Below are positions 40,167 through 49,578 of a stretch of 64,000 nucleotides of DNA, piece by piece (the first letter of the stretch is position 1; the number at the start of each line of letters is the position of its first letter). The position numbers and the translations under genes are program-made. Below the pieces are notes generated by a model that was not told where the DNA came from, searched no databases, and saw nothing but the letters and a program-made list of their open reading frames with translations. The stretch comes from Azospirillum brasilense (GTDB taxonomy: Bacteria; Pseudomonadota; Alphaproteobacteria; Azospirillales; Azospirillaceae), in the NCBI RefSeq assembly GCF_007827815.1, contig NZ_VITH01000005.1, forward strand, positions 62,001 through 126,000. Direction: 5' to 3'.

Positions 40167-41375
40167 TTACAGGGAAGCGAGCGCGCGGTCGAGATCTTCA
40201 ACGATGTCCTGGGCGTCCTCCAGCCCGACGGACAGGCGGAGCAGGTTCGGGCGGATGTTCGCCGCCGCCTTCTCCTCGACCGTCAGCTTGGAATGGGTGG
40301 TGGTGTCGGGGTGGGTGATCAGGCTCTTGGAATCGCCCAGGTTGTTGGAGATCATCACCATCCGCAGGTCGTTCAGGGCGCGGAAGGCTTCCTCCTTACC
40401 GCCCTTCAGGAAGATCGACAGCATGGTGCCGCCGCCGGTCATCTGGCTGCGGCAAAGGTCGTGCTGCGGGTGACTGGCCAGACCCGGATAGAGCACCCGC
40501 TCCACCTTCGCGTGGCCTTCCAGGAACTCCGCCACCGTCAGGGCCGCCGCGCTCTGCGCCGACACGCGCAGTTCCAGCGTCTCCAGACCCTTCAACAGCA
40601 GCCAGGCGTTGAAGGGCGAGATGGTCGGGCCGGTGTGGCGCAGGTAGGGATGGATCACGTCCGACCCGTACTGCTTGTCGTTGGTCAGGATGATGCCGCC
40701 CAGACAGCGGCCCTGGCCGTCGATGTGCTTGGTCGCCGAATAGATGACGACGTCGGCCCCCATTTCGAACGGGCGCTGCAGGACCGGCGTGGCGAAGGCG
40801 TTGTCGACCACCACCTTGGCCCCGGCCTTGTGGGCGAGGGCGCTGACCGCGCGCAGGTCGACGACCTCCAGCCCCGGGTTGCTGGGCGTCTCCAGGAAGA
40901 CGACCTTGGTCGGCTTTGCCAGCGCCTCTTCCCATTGGGACAGGTCGGTGCCGTCGACAAAGACCGCCTCGACCCCGAAGCGGGCCGACAGTTCCTTGAT
41001 CACCCAGTAGCAGGAGATGAACAGCGAGCGCGGCGCCACGATGCGGTCGCCGGTGCGCAGGTTCGACCACAGGGCGCCGTGCACCGCGGCCATGCCGCTG
41101 GTCGTGGCGTAGGCCCAGGCCGCCCCCTCATACTCGCACAGCCGGTCCTCGAACATCGCCGTGGTCGGGTTGCGGAAGCGCGAATAGACGTGGCGGGAGC
41201 CGTCGTTGACGAAGGCGCTCTCCGCCTCCTCCGCCGAGCCGTAGACGAAGCCGGAGGTCTGGTAGAGCGCCTCGCAGGTCTCGTCGAAGGACGAGCGGCG
41301 GACGCCGCCATGGACCAGACGGGAGCGCGGGCGAAGCCCCGCGACGTTCGGATTGCGATGATCGGTGCGCGCCAT
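40167..41375 (-). CDS. metZ: O-succinylhomoserine sulfhydrylase
   Basis: A 402-residue PLP enzyme of the Cys/Met-metabolism family, making homocysteine from O-succinylhomoserine and sulfide. Diagnostic segments are SRFRNPTTAMFEDRL, ATTSGMAAVHGAL, FLETPSNPGLEVVD and YSATKHIDGQGR, in which the lysine (about 213) binds PLP. MetZ is preferred over cystathionine gamma-synthase because of GFVYGSAEEAE and the SAM-II riboswitch just upstream. That leader couples expression to S-adenosylmethionine. Confidence 0.92.
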   Translation of the reverse strand: MARTDHRNPNVAGLRPRSRLVHGGVRRSSFDETCEALYQTSGFVYGSAEEAESAFVNDGSRHVYSRFRNPTTAMFEDRLCEYEGAAWAYATTSGMAAVHGALWSNLRTGDRIVAPRSLFISCYWVIKELSARFGVEAVFVDGTDLSQWEEALAKPTKVVFLETPSNPGLEVVDLRAVSALAHKAGAKVVVDNAFATPVLQRPFEMGADVVIYSATKHIDGQGRCLGGIILTNDKQYGSDVIHPYLRHTGPTISPFNAWLLLKGLETLELRVSAQSAAALTVAEFLEGHAKVERVLYPGLASHPQHDLCRSQMTGGGTMLSIFLKGGKEEAFRALNDLRMVMISNNLGDSKSLITHPDTTTHSKLTVEEKAAANIRPNLLRLSVGLEDAQDIVEDLDRALASL

Positions 41376-41421
41376 GGCCGCTTTGTCTCCTCTGTCCGCC
41401 GGCGGGGCAGACCGGCAAAAC

Positions 41422-41452
41422 AAAAAACGCCCCGACCGATCGGGTCGAGGCG
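41422..41452 (-). terminator. Intrinsic terminator in the metZ leader
   Basis: A 10-bp stem (41428-41437 with 41443-41452, one G-U pair) with a five-base loop is followed on the minus strand by TTTTTTG. It lies between the SAM-II riboswitch and the metZ start, so it is positioned as the expression platform. Confidence 0.85.
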
Positions 41453-41467
41453 CGGACGCGGCTCGGA

Positions 41468-41525
41468 CCTTTTTAGCGGGTTGTTTTACGTGGCCCGCAA
41501 GCCGGTCGACCAAATCACCACGTAC
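41468..41525 (-). promoter_or_regulatory. SAM-II riboswitch upstream of metZ
   Basis: The minus strand shows the SAM-II consensus in order: a 5-prime stem arm CGTGG, then TGATTTGG, a loop arm GCGGG, the returning arm CCACG, TAAAACAA, the pseudoknot arm CCCGC and TAAAAAGG. Both stems (CGTGG with CCACG, GCGGG with CCCGC) are perfect. SAM-II RNAs are known mainly upstream of met genes in alphaproteobacteria. Binding of S-adenosylmethionine should reduce metZ expression. Confidence 0.92.
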
Positions 41526-41691
41526 CCCCGCTTGTAGGACCGCCGCGGCGCGCCGTCAAGGGACAAGGAGCCCGTGACAAATAGGGGCCGCCCTGCGTCA
41601 ACATCGCGCAGGACCCGAGGCCGCCGTCCGCTTGCCCGGCGAAGGCCCGGACCGGATCATGGCCGCCGGACGTCGGAAAGGGGTGCGGGCC

Positions 41692-42171
41692 GTGCAGTAT
41701 CGCAAGGAGCAGGAGCGGCACTTCGCCCGTCTGGTGTTCACCGGGCGCTTCACCAGCCAGGACGCCGCTCCGGTGCGGCAGGCCATCGCCGACGTGACGG
41801 GCGGGCCGGAGCGCCGCCACCTTCTCGACCTGACCGGGCTGGAGTTCATCGATAGCGCCGGCATCGGCCTGCTGCTGGTGATGAACGGCGAGGCCCTGTC
41901 GGCGGGCAAGGCGCTGTCCCTGCTCTGCGCCTCCGGGCAGGTGCGCAAGGTGGTGGACCTGACCCGCATCGCCATGATCGTCCCGGTGCACGAAACGGTG
42001 GCCGATTACATCGCCGCCAGCGTGCCCGAGGCACTGCTGGCCGCCACCCATCCCTGCGCACCGGGCGAGGACCCGATGGCCGTCGCCGCCCGCGCGCTGC
42101 ACGCAAAGCCGCTCCTGCCGTCCGCGGTCGTGCCGCCGGACGCTTCCGATCGGGACGGCGCTTCCGGATAG
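41692..42171 (+). CDS. STAS-domain anti-sigma-factor antagonist
   Basis: A single STAS domain with a C-terminal extension, 159 residues from a GTG (AAGGGG upstream) or 170 from an ATG at 41659. The domain begins VQYRKEQERHFARLVFTG and has the phosphorylation loop DLTGLEFIDSAGIGLLLV with the regulatory serine. Such proteins release sigma factors or other targets by partner switching with a serine kinase. No kinase gene is adjacent. About 50 C-terminal residues are disordered and proline/alanine-rich. Confidence 0.82.
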   Translation: MQYRKEQERHFARLVFTGRFTSQDAAPVRQAIADVTGGPERRHLLDLTGLEFIDSAGIGLLLVMNGEALSAGKALSLLCASGQVRKVVDLTRIAMIVPVHETVADYIAASVPEALLAATHPCAPGEDPMAVAARALHAKPLLPSAVVPPDASDRDGASG

Positions 42172-42247
42172 GCCGCTCGCAGGGCTGGCGCGGGCTTCCC
42201 ATGTGAAGCACTGGACAGATCCCGTTCCGCGTTGGGGGAGGCACCGA

Positions 42248-42445
42248 ATGGTTCATCTGCACAAGTCGCTGGAATCCGAAGCGTCGAAGGCCGCCGAGCG
42301 GGAGGGCCGCTCGCTCGACCAGTTCGTGACCGAGGCGGTGGAGGAGAAGCTGCGCCACGCGCAACGTTCTGCTGCCCAACGTCACGTCACCCCCATCCGC
42401 GACCGCGGCGCCCCGCTTGACGAGGACGCGGTGGAACGGGCGTAA
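42248..42445 (+). CDS. Ribbon-helix-helix (HicB/Arc-type) small protein
   Basis: A 65-residue protein beginning MVHLHKSLESEASKAAEREG, preceded by GGGGGAGG at a good distance. LHKSLESEASKAAE followed by GRSLDQFVTEAVEEKL matches the strand-helix-helix of RHH antitoxins and HicB C-terminal domains. A short basic tail follows. No toxin gene is adjacent, so it may be a solitary regulator. Confidence 0.65.
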   Translation: MVHLHKSLESEASKAAEREGRSLDQFVTEAVEEKLRHAQRSAAQRHVTPIRDRGAPLDEDAVERA

Positions 42446-42573
42446 AGCCGCCACCGGATGGGATTGCGGCGGCTGTGGTTCAGCGCTATATTTCCCGTAC
42501 CAGTGGTCAATAGACGACACCTCCGGTACCGCGCGCTTCGGACGGTTTGGATGGCCGGACGGGCGTGTACACG
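42446..42573. other. Non-coding gap carrying a copy of a downstream leader
   Basis: This stretch has no gene. Positions 42495-42524 closely match 42685-42713 (about 25 of 30 positions, same orientation), which is the ribosome binding site and start region of the small gene at 42617. The copy here is not followed by a hydrophobic reading frame. Confidence 0.45.
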
Positions 42574-42605
42574 AAAAGAGGGGCGGCGCTGCTACGCCGC
42601 CCCTC
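42574..42605 (-). terminator. Intrinsic terminator of the small peptide unit
   Basis: An 11-bp GC-rich stem (42578-42588 with 42595-42605) is followed on the minus strand by CTTTTCG. It lies just behind the stop codon of the 27-residue frame. Confidence 0.8.
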
Positions 42606-42616
42606 CGTCGTCTGAG

Positions 42617-42700
42617 TTACAGCACGGCGACGAGCAGCGCGAGGATCGCGACGACCGTCTGAATGACCGTGCAGATCACCAGCACCTTACCAGGGGTCAA
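42617..42700 (-). CDS. Putative 27-residue membrane peptide
   Basis: A short frame with a TTG start, AAGGGGG nine bases upstream and a TAA stop. It encodes a basic N-terminus (TPGK) followed by one continuous hydrophobic segment, VLVICTVIQTVVAILALL and a short end, enough for a single membrane helix. A candidate promoter (TTGCGA-N17-TATGAA) lies at 42775-42803 and an intrinsic terminator follows, so the transcript would be about 190 nt. It could be a toxin-like or regulatory small membrane protein; it might also be a small RNA whose reading frame is incidental. Confidence 0.5.
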   Translation of the reverse strand: MTPGKVLVICTVIQTVVAILALLVAVL

Positions 42701-42774
42701 TAAACACACCCCCTTCCCGCCGCTTGGATAACAACGCCCCTTGCACATGGCTCGGGACGCTGCGGCGGCGGATT

Positions 42775-42803
42775 TTCATACTATGGAGTGTACTTCTTCG
42801 CAA
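42775..42803 (-). promoter_or_regulatory. Candidate promoter of the small peptide/RNA unit
   Basis: TTGCGA and TATGAA, separated by exactly 17 bp on the minus strand, lie just beyond the mutS stop codon. Transcription would start near 42768. Confidence 0.35.
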
Positions 42804-42813
42804 ACCCTCCCTC

Positions 42814-45516
42814 TTAGGAGAGCAATCCCCTCAGTCGGTACAACTCGTCGAGCGCCTGACGCGGCGTCAGGCTGTCTGGGTCGATGGATTTCAGCGCCTC
42901 CTCCACCCGCGACGGTTCCGGCGGGGCGGCGGGCGCCGACACCGCGGGGGCCGGCGGCGGGCGCTTCAGGGCGGCGCTGAACAGCGGCAGATCCTCGGCC
43001 AGACGGTGGATGGCGGCGTTCTGGTCGCCCGATTCCAGGATGGTCAGCACCTCCTCGGCACGGCCCACCACGGCGCCGGGCAGGCCGGCCAGCTTCGCCA
43101 CATGGATGCCGTAGCTGCGGTCCGCCGCTCCCGCCGTCACCTCGTGCAGGAAGACCACGTCGCCCTGCCATTCCTTGATGCGCATGGTGTGGCAGGACAG
43201 GCCCGGCAGCTTGCCGGCCAGCATGGTCAGCTCGTGGTAGTGGGTGGCGAACAGCGCGCGGCAGCGGTTGACGTCGTGCAGATGCTCCACGCAGGCCCAA
43301 GCGATCGACAGGCCGTCGAAGGTCGCGGTGCCGCGCCCGATCTCGTCCAGGATGACCAGCGCGCGGTCGCCGGACTGGTTCAGGATGGCCGCGGTCTCCA
43401 CCATCTCCACCATGAAGGTGGAGCGGCCGCGCGCCAGATCGTCGGCGGCACCGACGCGGCTGTAGAGCCGGTCCACCACCCCGATGTGCGCGCTCTCCGC
43501 CGGCACGAAGCCGCCCATCTGGGCCAGAATAGCGATCAGCGCGTTCTGGCGCAGGAAGGTTGACTTGCCGGCCATGTTCGGGCCGGTCAGCAGCCACAGC
43601 CGGTTGTCCGGGGCGAGGTCGCAGTCGTTGGCGACGAACGGCCCGGCGTTGCCGGCGTCGAGCACGGCCTCCACCACCGGGTGCCGCCCGCCCTTGATCG
43701 AGAAGGCGAGGCTGCCGTCCACCACCGGCCGGCGGTAGCGCCGCTCCGCCGCCAATTCGGCCAGCGAGGCGGCGACGTCGAGCGCGGCCAGCGCATGGGC
43801 CGCCTGGGCGATGGCCTCGGCGCGGCTGGTCACCTCCTCCACAAGGTCGTTGAACAGCTCCAGCTCCACGGCCAGGGCCTTGTCGGCCGCCTCGGAGATG
43901 CGGCGCTCCAGGTCCGACAGCTCCACCGTGCCGAAGCGCACGGCGTTCGCCATGGTCTGGCGGTGCATGAAGACCTCGCGCCCCGTCTCGGACATCAGCT
44001 TGTCCGCGTGGGTCGCCGTCACCTCGATGTGGTAGCCGAGCACGTTGTTGTGCTTGATCTTCAGCGCCGGCACCCCGGCGATGCCGGCGTATTTGACCTG
44101 AAGCCCGGCGATCAGCCGCCGGCTCTCGTCGCGCAGAGTCACCAGCTCGTCGAGCGCGTAGGAATAGTCGCGCGCGATGAAGCCGCCGTCGCGGGCGAGC
44201 AGCGGCAGTTCCGGCGCCAGCGCCTGGGTCAATTGCTGGACCAGCTCGCTGTGCTCGCCCAGCCCCTTGGCCACGGCGCCCAACCCGTCGGGCAGCGGGC
44301 CGCCGGGGTGGCCGTTGAGCAGCAGGCGGATGGCCGAGGCCTGGACCAGACCGTCGCGCACGGCCGCGAGGTCGCGCGGGCCGCCGCGCCCCAGCGTCAG
44401 GCGGGACAGGGCGCGTTCCAGGTCCGGGCAGCGGCGCAGCGCCTCGCGCAGGTCGCCGCGCAGCCGCTCCTCGTTCAGCGCGAACTCGACCATGTCCAGC
44501 CGCTTGGCGATGGCCGCGGGGTTGGTCAGCGGGGCCGAGAGCTGGGCGGCGAGCAGACGCGCCCCCGCCCCGGTCACCGTGCGGTCGATGGTGGCGAGCA
44601 GGCTGCCGCGCCGGTCGCCGGTCAGGGTGCGGGTCAGCTCCAGGTTGCGGCGGGTCGCCGCGTCGATCTCCATGACGGCGCCGGGGCCGAGCCGGCGCGG
44701 CGGCGACAGGCGCGGCACGCGGCCCTTCTGCGTCAGCTCCACATAGGCGACCAGGGCGCCGGCCGCCGCCACCTCTGCGCGCGAGAACTGGCCGTAGGCG
44801 TCCAGCGTGCCGACGCCGTAGAGGGTGAGCAGCCGCTGCCGCCCGTTCTCGCTGTCGAAGCGCGGGGTCGGCTGCACGGTCAGGCGCGACTTCCACTCGC
44901 CCCACAGCTCGTAGAGGTCGGGGCTCTGGCACAGCTTCTCGGAGACCAGAACCTCCTGCGGGTCGAGGCGGCCGAGGGCGGCGCCCAGCCCGGCGCGCTC
45001 CACCGGCTGCACGACCAGCTCGCCGGTGGACAGCTCCAGCCAGGCCAGCCCGAGGCCGCCCGCCGCTTCCGCCACCGCGGCCAGCCAGTTGGAGGAGCGG
45101 GAGTCGAGCAGGCTGTCCTCGGTCAGCGTGCCGGGGGTGACGATGCGGATGACGCCGCGCTTCACCACCGACTTGGAACCGCGCTTCTTGGCCTCCGCCG
45201 GGTCCTCCATCTGCTCGCAGATGGCGACGCGGAAGCCCTGGCGGATCAGGCGCTGCAGGTAGGATTCATGGCTGTGGACCGGGACGCCGCACATCGGGAT
45301 GTCCTCGCCCAGATGCTGGCCGCGCTTGGTCAGCGCGATGTCCAGCGTCCGGGCGGCGTTCACCGCGTCTTCGAAGAACATCTCGTAGAAATCGCCCATC
45401 CGGTAGAACAGCAGGCAGTCGGGATGGGCCTGCTTGATCTCCAGATACTGCGCCATCATCGGAGTGGCGTCGGGGGGAATGGCGGCGGGCGGCATGGCGG
45501 CGGGCGCGTCGGACAC
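42814..45516 (-). CDS. mutS: DNA mismatch repair protein MutS
   Basis: A 900-residue mismatch-recognition ATPase. The N-terminal mismatch-binding region contains [14 protein letters not shown] (the FxE motif). The ATPase domain has Walker [13 protein letters not shown] (about residue 645), Walker [16 protein letters not shown] and the conserved [13 protein letters not shown] segment. The C-terminus carries the tetramerisation tail ending [15 protein letters not shown]. The extreme N-terminus before MAQYLEIKQ is Pro/Ala-rich and the exact start is uncertain. Confidence 0.97.
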   Translation of the reverse strand: MSDAPAAMPPAAIPPDATPMMAQYLEIKQAHPDCLLFYRMGDFYEMFFEDAVNAARTLDIALTKRGQHLGEDIPMCGVPVHSHESYLQRLIRQGFRVAICEQMEDPAEAKKRGSKSVVKRGVIRIVTPGTLTEDSLLDSRSSNWLAAVAEAAGGLGLAWLELSTGELVVQPVERAGLGAALGRLDPQEVLVSEKLCQSPDLYELWGEWKSRLTVQPTPRFDSENGRQRLLTLYGVGTLDAYGQFSRAEVAAAGALVAYVELTQKGRVPRLSPPRRLGPGAVMEIDAATRRNLELTRTLTGDRRGSLLATIDRTVTGAGARLLAAQLSAPLTNPAAIAKRLDMVEFALNEERLRGDLREALRRCPDLERALSRLTLGRGGPRDLAAVRDGLVQASAIRLLLNGHPGGPLPDGLGAVAKGLGEHSELVQQLTQALAPELPLLARDGGFIARDYSYALDELVTLRDESRRLIAGLQVKYAGIAGVPALKIKHNNVLGYHIEVTATHADKLMSETGREVFMHRQTMANAVRFGTVELSDLERRISEAADKALAVELELFNDLVEEVTSRAEAIAQAAHALAALDVAASLAELAAERRYRRPVVDGSLAFSIKGGRHPVVEAVLDAGNAGPFVANDCDLAPDNRLWLLTGPNMAGKSTFLRQNALIAILAQMGGFVPAESAHIGVVDRLYSRVGAADDLARGRSTFMVEMVETAAILNQSGDRALVILDEIGRGTATFDGLSIAWACVEHLHDVNRCRALFATHYHELTMLAGKLPGLSCHTMRIKEWQGDVVFLHEVTAGAADRSYGIHVAKLAGLPGAVVGRAEEVLTILESGDQNAAIHRLAEDLPLFSAALKRPPPAPAVSAPAAPPEPSRVEEALKSIDPDSLTPRQALDELYRLRGLLS

Positions 45517-45652
45517 GGGTCTTCAACCGGTTGCGTTGTGACGGGCGAGGTCGGGCCGGCACCCTAGCACGCCCGCGCTGGTGCCGCGATGACCGCTTCG
45601 TTAGACTGTTCGATGCCCGTAGAACGAGCAGCCGAAGCTGAAGGAGACCGCC

Positions 45653-46189
45653 GTGACGCAAGCGCCCGACAACACTGATGGCCCGATCACCGACGGCCAG
45701 GACGGCGTCCGGGAGGTGCGCGAGGTCGTCGCCCTGTTCAAGACCCGCGAGGCCTTCGACAAGGCCGTGGCCGCCCTGCTGGACGCCGGCTTCGACCGCG
45801 ACGACCTGTCGGTCCTGGCCAGCCACACCTCGCTGGAGGCCGCCGACCAGCGCCCGCAGGCCCCGACGGACGAAGCCCTGACCGGTCTGGTGGGCGAGCT
45901 GAAATACGCCTTCCCGCTGACCACCGCCGGGCTTCTCGCCATCGTCGGCGGCCCGATCGCCGCGCCGCTGGCCGCCATCGTCGCCGCCGGCTTGGGCGGC
46001 GTCGCCATCAAGGATTACCTGGACGAGCTGACCAGCCACCCCGACACCGACGAGTTCAGCCGCGCGCTGGAGGCCGGCGGGGTCATCCTGTGGGTGCGCA
46101 CCGCCGAGGTGGAGGACGAGGTGGAGGCCGCCGAGATTCTCGAAGGCAACGGCGGCGGCAACATCCACCTGTCGGTGCGCGAGGAGTAG
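45653..46189 (+). CDS. General stress/low-temperature-induced-like membrane-associated protein
   Basis: A 178-residue protein with a GTG start and AAGGAG seven bases upstream. The N-terminal region (ALFKTREAFDKAVAALLDAGFDRDDLSVLAS) resembles general stress protein 17M and related YflT-like domains. A glycine/alanine-rich hydrophobic stretch follows (ALLAIVGGPIAAPLAAIVAAG is shortened here to LLAIVGGPIAAPLAAIVAAG), and then an ILWVRTAEVEDEVEAAEIL segment. This layout is common among small alphaproteobacterial stress proteins; the precise function is unknown. Confidence 0.7.
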   Translation: MTQAPDNTDGPITDGQDGVREVREVVALFKTREAFDKAVAALLDAGFDRDDLSVLASHTSLEAADQRPQAPTDEALTGLVGELKYAFPLTTAGLLAIVGGPIAAPLAAIVAAGLGGVAIKDYLDELTSHPDTDEFSRALEAGGVILWVRTAEVEDEVEAAEILEGNGGGNIHLSVREE

Positions 46190-46207
46190 GCGGAGAGAGA
46201 CCGGCCG

Positions 46208-46528
46208 TCAGGCGGCGCAGGCGCGCCAGTCGCCTCCGCCGCCGACCACGGTCAGCCCGCGCAGGCGGAACTGCGCCCGCACCACCGCGGCCCAGCCCTT
46301 GCGGATCTGGGCGATCTTGACGGCGTCGGAGGCCTTGGCGTCGGTGGCGGTGCCGCAGATCTCGAACAGGAGCGCGTCGCCGATGGAGCCGGGGCACAGC
46401 GCCAGGGCGTGCACCAGCCAGGCCATCAGCTCGGCCGGGGTGTGGCGCGGCAGGCCGCGCTCCGCCAGGGTCAGGGCATTCCCGAGGTTCGCCAGCTCCC
46501 GCCGAGCCGTTCCGGGGTTCGGGATCAT
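46208..46528 (-). CDS. Hypothetical protein, 106 residues
   Basis: From MIPNPGTARRE the protein is alpha-helical, with NLGNALTLAERGLPRHTPAE and LVHALALCPGSIGDALLFEI, and a short C-terminal strand segment LRGLTVVGGGG. The Ala/Leu/Gly composition and codon usage are like the neighbours. No family was recognised. It is divergent from glnD, with a 9-bp perfect inverted repeat (46592-46600 with 46611-46619) in the intergenic region. Confidence 0.55.
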   Translation of the reverse strand: MIPNPGTARRELANLGNALTLAERGLPRHTPAELMAWLVHALALCPGSIGDALLFEICGTATDAKASDAVKIAQIRKGWAAVVRAQFRLRGLTVVGGGGDWRACAA

Positions 46529-46591
46529 CAATGGCCTCCCTCGCGCGTGTCTCACCGGGGACTCCTTATCTCGTTGGGATGGAGCACGTCA

Positions 46592-46619
46592 GTGACGGCC
46601 ATCACAGCACGGCCGTCAC
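46592..46619. repeat. GTGACGGCC inverted repeat upstream of glnD
   Basis: A perfect 9-bp inverted repeat with a 10-base spacer in the divergent region between a small hypothetical gene and glnD. It may be an operator; no known consensus was recognised. Confidence 0.4.
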
Positions 46620-46760
46620 CGCGGCGCTCCGAATGGGATCATGCAGGAAACAGACGGCAGCCTCTTTTGGTGTGCCGCGTGCGAATTATCCTCTTTCCCG
46701 TTATAGTCGGGACGCCGCACGGTTCGTCGCACCCCTCGCAGTCCTGGGAAGGCTCACGTT

Positions 46761-49568
46761 TTGCCGATGCTCTCCACCCGCGCCGCCTCCGCCGACGCGT
46801 CCGACGCCAAGGACGCCGGCACCGCCAACATCCCCAACAAGCGCGCGATCCTGTCCCGGCGCAAGCTGGCGGAGGACCTGGAGACGCTGGTGGCGGAGCA
46901 TGGGACCGGCGACAAGCTGCGCCCCGCCCTGATCGCCCGGCTGCGCGCCGCGCTGAACGACGGGCGGGCCGAGGTGCGCGCCCGCTTCGAGGCCAAGGGA
47001 TCGGGCGAGGACTGCGTGCGGCAGAACTGCTACCTCGCCGACGGGGTGGTGCGTTCGCTGGCCGACCTCACGGTCACCCACATCTTCCCCTCGCCCAACC
47101 CGACCTCCGGCGAGGTGTTCGACATCGTCGCTACCGGCGGCTACGGCCGGGGCGAGCTGGCGCCCTTCTCCGACATCGACCTGCTGTTCCTGCTGCCCTA
47201 CAAGCGCACCCCGCGGGTGGAGCAGGTGGTCGAGTACATGCTCTACATCCTGTGGGACCTCGGGCTGAAGGTCGGCCACGCGGTGCGCAGCGTCGACGAC
47301 TGCATCCGCCAGTCCAAGGCCGACGTGACCATCCGCACCGCCATCCTGGAGTCCCGCTACCTCTGGGGTCCGCGCAAGCTGTTCACCGAGTTGCGCCGCC
47401 GCTTCGACCGCGAGGTGGTGGCCGGCACCGGGCCGGAGTTCGTCGAGGCCAAGCTGGCCGAGCGCGACAACCGCCACCTGAAGCTGGGCGACAGCCGCTA
47501 CGTGCTGGAACCCAACCTGAAGGACGGCAAGGGCGGCCTGCGCGACCTGCAGACCCTGTTCTGGATCGCCAAATACCTGTACCGGGTCGAGGATGTGGAT
47601 GATCTGGTCGGCAAGAAGGTGCTGCTGCCGGAGGAGGCGCAGCGCTTCGCCAAGGCGCAGAACTTCCTGTGGACCGCGCGCTGCCACCTGCACTACCTGA
47701 CCGGGCGCATGGAGGACCGGCTGACCTTCGACGTGCAGACGTCGATCGGCAACCGCATGGGCTACACCGACCACGCCGGGACCAAGGGCGTGGAGCGCTT
47801 CATGAAGCATTACTTCCTGGTCGCCAAGGACGTCGGCGACCTGACCCGCATCTTCTGCGCAGCGCTGGAGGCGGAATCGAAGCGCCCGCCCAAGTTCAAC
47901 ATCCTGCGGCTGGCGGCGCTGGCCCGCCGCAAGGACGTGGACGGCTTCGTGGTGGACGGCGAGCGTCTGAACGTGCGCAGCGACCGCCAGTTCAAGGACG
48001 AGCCGCTGGACATGATCCGGCTGTTCCACACCGCCCAGCAGAACGACATCGACATCCACCCCAACGCGCTGCGCGCCATCACGCGCTCGCTGTCGGTGGT
48101 GGGGCCGAAGCTGCGCGCCGACCTGGAGGCCAACCGGCTGTTCCTGGAGATCCTGACCGGCCGCAAGGACCCGGAGATCACGCTGCGCCGCATGAACGAG
48201 GCCGGGGTGCTGGCCCGCTTCATCCCCGACTTCGGCCGGGTGGTCGCGCAGATGCAGTACGACATGTACCATGTCTACACGGTGGACGAGCACACGCTGT
48301 TCGCTCTCGGCATCCTGCACAAGATCGAGATGGGCGAGCTGACCGACGAGCTGCCGCTGTCGTCGGAGGTGATCCACAAGGTGGTGTCGCGGCGCGCGCT
48401 CTACGTCGCCGTGCTGCTGCACGACATCGCCAAGGGCCGCGGCGGCGACCATTCCATCCTCGGCGCGCGGGTGGCGGAGAAGCTGTGCCCGCGCCTCGGC
48501 CTGACGGCGGAGGAGACGGAGACGGTGGCCTGGCTGGTGCGCTGGCACCTCGCCATGTCCTACACCGCCTTCAAGCGCGACCTGGAGGACGACAAGACGG
48601 TGCGCGACTTCGTCTCGCTCGTCCAGTCGCCGGAGCGGCTGCGCCTGCTGCTGGTGCTGACGGTGGCGGACATCCGGGCGGTCGGGCCGCAGCGCTGGAA
48701 CAACTGGAAGGCCACGCTGCTGCGCGAGCTGTACAACCGCTCGGAGGAGGTGATGTCCGGCGGCCTGTCGGTCGAAGGGCGCGGGCGCCGCATCCAGGCC
48801 GCCCAGGCGGCGCTGCGCGCCGAGCTGTCCGACTTCGACGACGCCGATTTCGAGCAGCACCTCGCGCTCGGCTACCCCGCCTACTGGCTGGCCTTCGACG
48901 CGGAGACGCTGGGCCGGCAGGCGCGGCTGGTCCGCGAGGCGCTGCGCGACGAGCGGCCGCTGACCGTCAACACGCGCATCGACCGCGGCCGGGCGATCAC
49001 CGAGGTGACGATCTTCGCCACCGACCACCACGGCCTGTTCTCCCGCCTCGCCGGAGCGCTGGCGGCGGCGGGGGCGGACATCGTCGACGCCCGCATCTTC
49101 ACCATGACCAACGGCATGGCGCTGGATGTCTTCACCGTGCAGGACGCGGCGGGCGGCGGCGCCTTCGAGAGCGGCGACAAGCTCGCCAAGCTGTCGGTGA
49201 TGATCGAGAAGGTGCTGTCCGGCCAGTTGAAGCCACTGCACGACCTGACCAAGCGCAAGGCCCCGCACGCCAGCCGCACCCGCGTCTTCCACGTGCCGCC
49301 GCGCGTGCTGATCGACAACAACGCTTCGACCACCCACACGGTGATCGAGGTCAACGGGCGCGACCGCCCCGGCCTGCTCTACGACCTGACCCGCGCGCTG
49401 ACCAACCTGACGCTGCAGATCTCCTCGGCGAAGATCTCGACCTATGGCGAGAAGGCCATCGACGTCTTCTATGTGAAGGACGTCTTCGGCCTGAAGGTCA
49501 CCCACGAGAGCAAGCTGGCCCAGATCCGCGAGCGGCTGCTGCACGCGCTCGCCGATCCGTCCGCATAA
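46761..49568 (+). CDS. glnD: Bifunctional PII uridylyltransferase/uridylyl-removing enzyme GlnD
   Basis: A 935-residue sensor of glutamine that modifies the PII proteins and so controls nitrogen assimilation and, in diazotrophs, nitrogenase. The nucleotidyltransferase motif GGYGRGELAPFSDIDLLFL lies near 126-144, the HD hydrolase motif LLHDIAKGRGGDHS near 552-565, and two ACT domains near 748 and 858 (the second NGRDRPGLLYDLTRAL). The TTG start six bases before an ATG is chosen because GGGAAGG is correctly spaced from it; the ATG at 46767 is the alternative. Confidence 0.96.
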   Translation: MPMLSTRAASADASDAKDAGTANIPNKRAILSRRKLAEDLETLVAEHGTGDKLRPALIARLRAALNDGRAEVRARFEAKGSGEDCVRQNCYLADGVVRSLADLTVTHIFPSPNPTSGEVFDIVATGGYGRGELAPFSDIDLLFLLPYKRTPRVEQVVEYMLYILWDLGLKVGHAVRSVDDCIRQSKADVTIRTAILESRYLWGPRKLFTELRRRFDREVVAGTGPEFVEAKLAERDNRHLKLGDSRYVLEPNLKDGKGGLRDLQTLFWIAKYLYRVEDVDDLVGKKVLLPEEAQRFAKAQNFLWTARCHLHYLTGRMEDRLTFDVQTSIGNRMGYTDHAGTKGVERFMKHYFLVAKDVGDLTRIFCAALEAESKRPPKFNILRLAALARRKDVDGFVVDGERLNVRSDRQFKDEPLDMIRLFHTAQQNDIDIHPNALRAITRSLSVVGPKLRADLEANRLFLEILTGRKDPEITLRRMNEAGVLARFIPDFGRVVAQMQYDMYHVYTVDEHTLFALGILHKIEMGELTDELPLSSEVIHKVVSRRALYVAVLLHDIAKGRGGDHSILGARVAEKLCPRLGLTAEETETVAWLVRWHLAMSYTAFKRDLEDDKTVRDFVSLVQSPERLRLLLVLTVADIRAVGPQRWNNWKATLLRELYNRSEEVMSGGLSVEGRGRRIQAAQAALRAELSDFDDADFEQHLALGYPAYWLAFDAETLGRQARLVREALRDERPLTVNTRIDRGRAITEVTIFATDHHGLFSRLAGALAAAGADIVDARIFTMTNGMALDVFTVQDAAGGGAFESGDKLAKLSVMIEKVLSGQLKPLHDLTKRKAPHASRTRVFHVPPRVLIDNNASTTHTVIEVNGRDRPGLLYDLTRALTNLTLQISSAKISTYGEKAIDVFYVKDVFGLKVTHESKLAQIRERLLHALADPSA

Positions 49569-49578
49569 AAGCCGGGCC

